Assembly: GCA_015059785.1 (NCBI GenBank)
Contig: SUZS01000005.1
Span: forward strand, 1-64,000
Source: Rikenellaceae bacterium
GTDB taxonomy: Bacteria > Bacteroidota > Bacteroidia > Bacteroidales > Rikenellaceae
Length of the DNA stretch: 64,000 nucleotides
Reading direction: 5' to 3'
How positions within the stretch are numbered: position 1 is the stretch's first letter; the number at the start of each line of letters is the position of its first letter. Under the pieces are notes generated by a model that did not search any database, was not told the origin of the DNA, and saw only the letters and a program-made list of their open reading frames with translations. Shown piece by piece: positions 63,255 through 64,000 of this stretch. Made by a program: the position numbers and the translations under genes.

Positions 63255-63920
63255 ATGAATATCGTAAAATTTGTCTTTAACCCTTTAGAGGAGAATACCT
63301 TTGTCGTTTGGGACGAAACTTTAGAGGCTATAATTATAGATGCAGGCAACTCAAATACAGAGGAGAATGAGCGCCTTGCTGCTTTTATTGACGAGCAGGG
63401 GCTGAAGCCAGTTATGGCAGTAAATACCCACGGACACTTTGACCACATCCTGGGTGTTCAGTTTCTTAAGGAGAGGTATGGCGTAAAGTTCGCAATGTCT
63501 TCAAAAGATGAATATCTACTCGGAATGATGTCCGAGAACTTTGCCTATTTCTGCTCTGGCACCACACTTCCAGCGCCAGAGATTGATATAGATATAGAGC
63601 ATCAGCCAAGCATAGAGTTTGGAAATACAGAGCTAAAGATTATCCGCACACCTGGTCACACCCCTGGTGGTGTGTGTCTCTACCATCAGCCAAGCAAGCA
63701 GATGTTTACTGGCGACACACTCTTCCGCGAGAGTATCGGCAGAAGCGACCTTCCGGGTGGCGACTACCACTCTCTTATGCACTCAATACTCAACAAACTC
63801 ATAAATCTTGGCGACGAGGTTACTATCTACCCAGGTCACGCCGAGAAGAGTAGTATCGGCCACGAGTCGCTCTATAATCCATTTGTTGTAGAGGCTATTA
63901 ATGGCGAAATAAACTTCTAA
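63255..63920 (+). CDS. MBL-fold metallo-hydrolase (glyoxalase-II-like)
   Basis: 221 residues. All zinc motifs are visible: THGHFDHILG near 56-65, RTPGHTPGGVCLY (His) near 135-147, FTGDTLF (Asp) and YPGHAEKSSIGHE near the C terminus. Family members hydrolyse thioesters such as S-lactoylglutathione or related substrates; the physiological target in Bacteroidota is not known. Its stop is 2 nt ahead of the trmD start, so they form an operon. Confidence 0.9.
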   Translation: MNIVKFVFNPLEENTFVVWDETLEAIIIDAGNSNTEENERLAAFIDEQGLKPVMAVNTHGHFDHILGVQFLKERYGVKFAMSSKDEYLLGMMSENFAYFCSGTTLPAPEIDIDIEHQPSIEFGNTELKIIRTPGHTPGGVCLYHQPSKQMFTGDTLFRESIGRSDLPGGDYHSLMHSILNKLINLGDEVTIYPGHAEKSSIGHESLYNPFVVEAINGEINF

Positions 63921-63922
63921 CT

Positions 63923-64000
63923 ATGCGCATAGACATTATTACTGTTGTTCCCGAGTTGCTTGTATCGCCACTTAACGAGTCAATCCTCAAGCGCGCTCAA
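63923..64000 (+). CDS. trmD: tRNA (guanine-N1)-methyltransferase TrmD, N-terminal fragment
   Basis: Starts with ATG two bases after the preceding stop; 26 codons are in the window and it runs off the right end. MRIDIITVVPELL...SPLNESILKRAQ is the characteristic TrmD start (strand, then SILKRA helix). TrmD makes m1G37 in tRNAs. Identified from the N terminus only. Confidence 0.85.
   Translation, partial: MRIDIITVVPELLVSPLNESILKRAQ

Overview
The window looks like a chromosomal segment of a Bacteroidota bacterium, most likely a gut Bacteroidales; an Alistipes/Rikenellaceae-like origin is a guess from protein character, not proven. The evidence is a SusC/SusD-type starch-utilisation locus, many lipoproteins with Bacteroidota-style lipoboxes, an Hc1-like histone, BspA-like leucine-rich repeats, and repeated -7 promoter boxes of the form TAnnTTTG, several with TTTG 19-20 bases upstream.

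Left part (1-15.8 kb): a truncated multidomain M64-peptidase-like lipoprotein preceded by a 42-residue peptide gene; a divergent rhamnosidase-like lipoprotein; a low-molecular-weight phosphatase; a thioredoxin-like exported protein and an outer-membrane barrel; a small histone; a complete RND efflux operon (adaptor, pump, outer-membrane channel); a metallophosphoesterase lipoprotein; and fabD.

The 15.8-23.5 kb region holds what I regard as the most unusual structure. A helicase-like and a primase-like gene lie between 53-bp near-perfect terminal inverted repeats (15816-15868 and 18293-18345), each built around a GTGACCGACCGAC palindrome. Two longer copies of the same repeat family lie at 17033-17196 and, inverted, at 23392-23554. 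No integrase or transposase gene is visible. To the right are a hypothetical protein, a ROK regulator, a GNAT enzyme, rpe and an ABC-F ATPase.

23.5-37.7 kb, nearly all minus strand: tsaB-smpB-rlmB; an AddB-like nuclease with a GIN-domain protein; a nitroreductase-like protein; a DUF1893 protein; a dicarboxylate symporter; and two neighbouring PEGA-domain exported proteins with almost the same N-terminal half but different C-terminal halves. One of them carries an in-frame TAA that separates its signal peptide from the rest.

37.8-57.2 kb is a starch/malto-oligosaccharide locus: MFS transporter, SusC, SusD, SusE-like, SusF-like, two GH13 lipoproteins and a GH97 enzyme on the minus strand. Divergent from it are a LytS-type sensor kinase, a LytTR response regulator and a large SusG-like GH13 lipoprotein. 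Starch would be bound and cut at the surface (SusDEF, GH13), imported by SusC, trimmed by GH13/GH97 enzymes and taken across the inner membrane by the MFS protein.

57.3-64 kb: an EF-hand/LRR/Lcl-like lipoprotein; tRNA-Lys(TTT) whose 3' end starts two identical 278-bp tandem repeats; rlmD; a SIMPL protein; a flavodiiron protein; an MBL-fold hydrolase; and the start of trmD.
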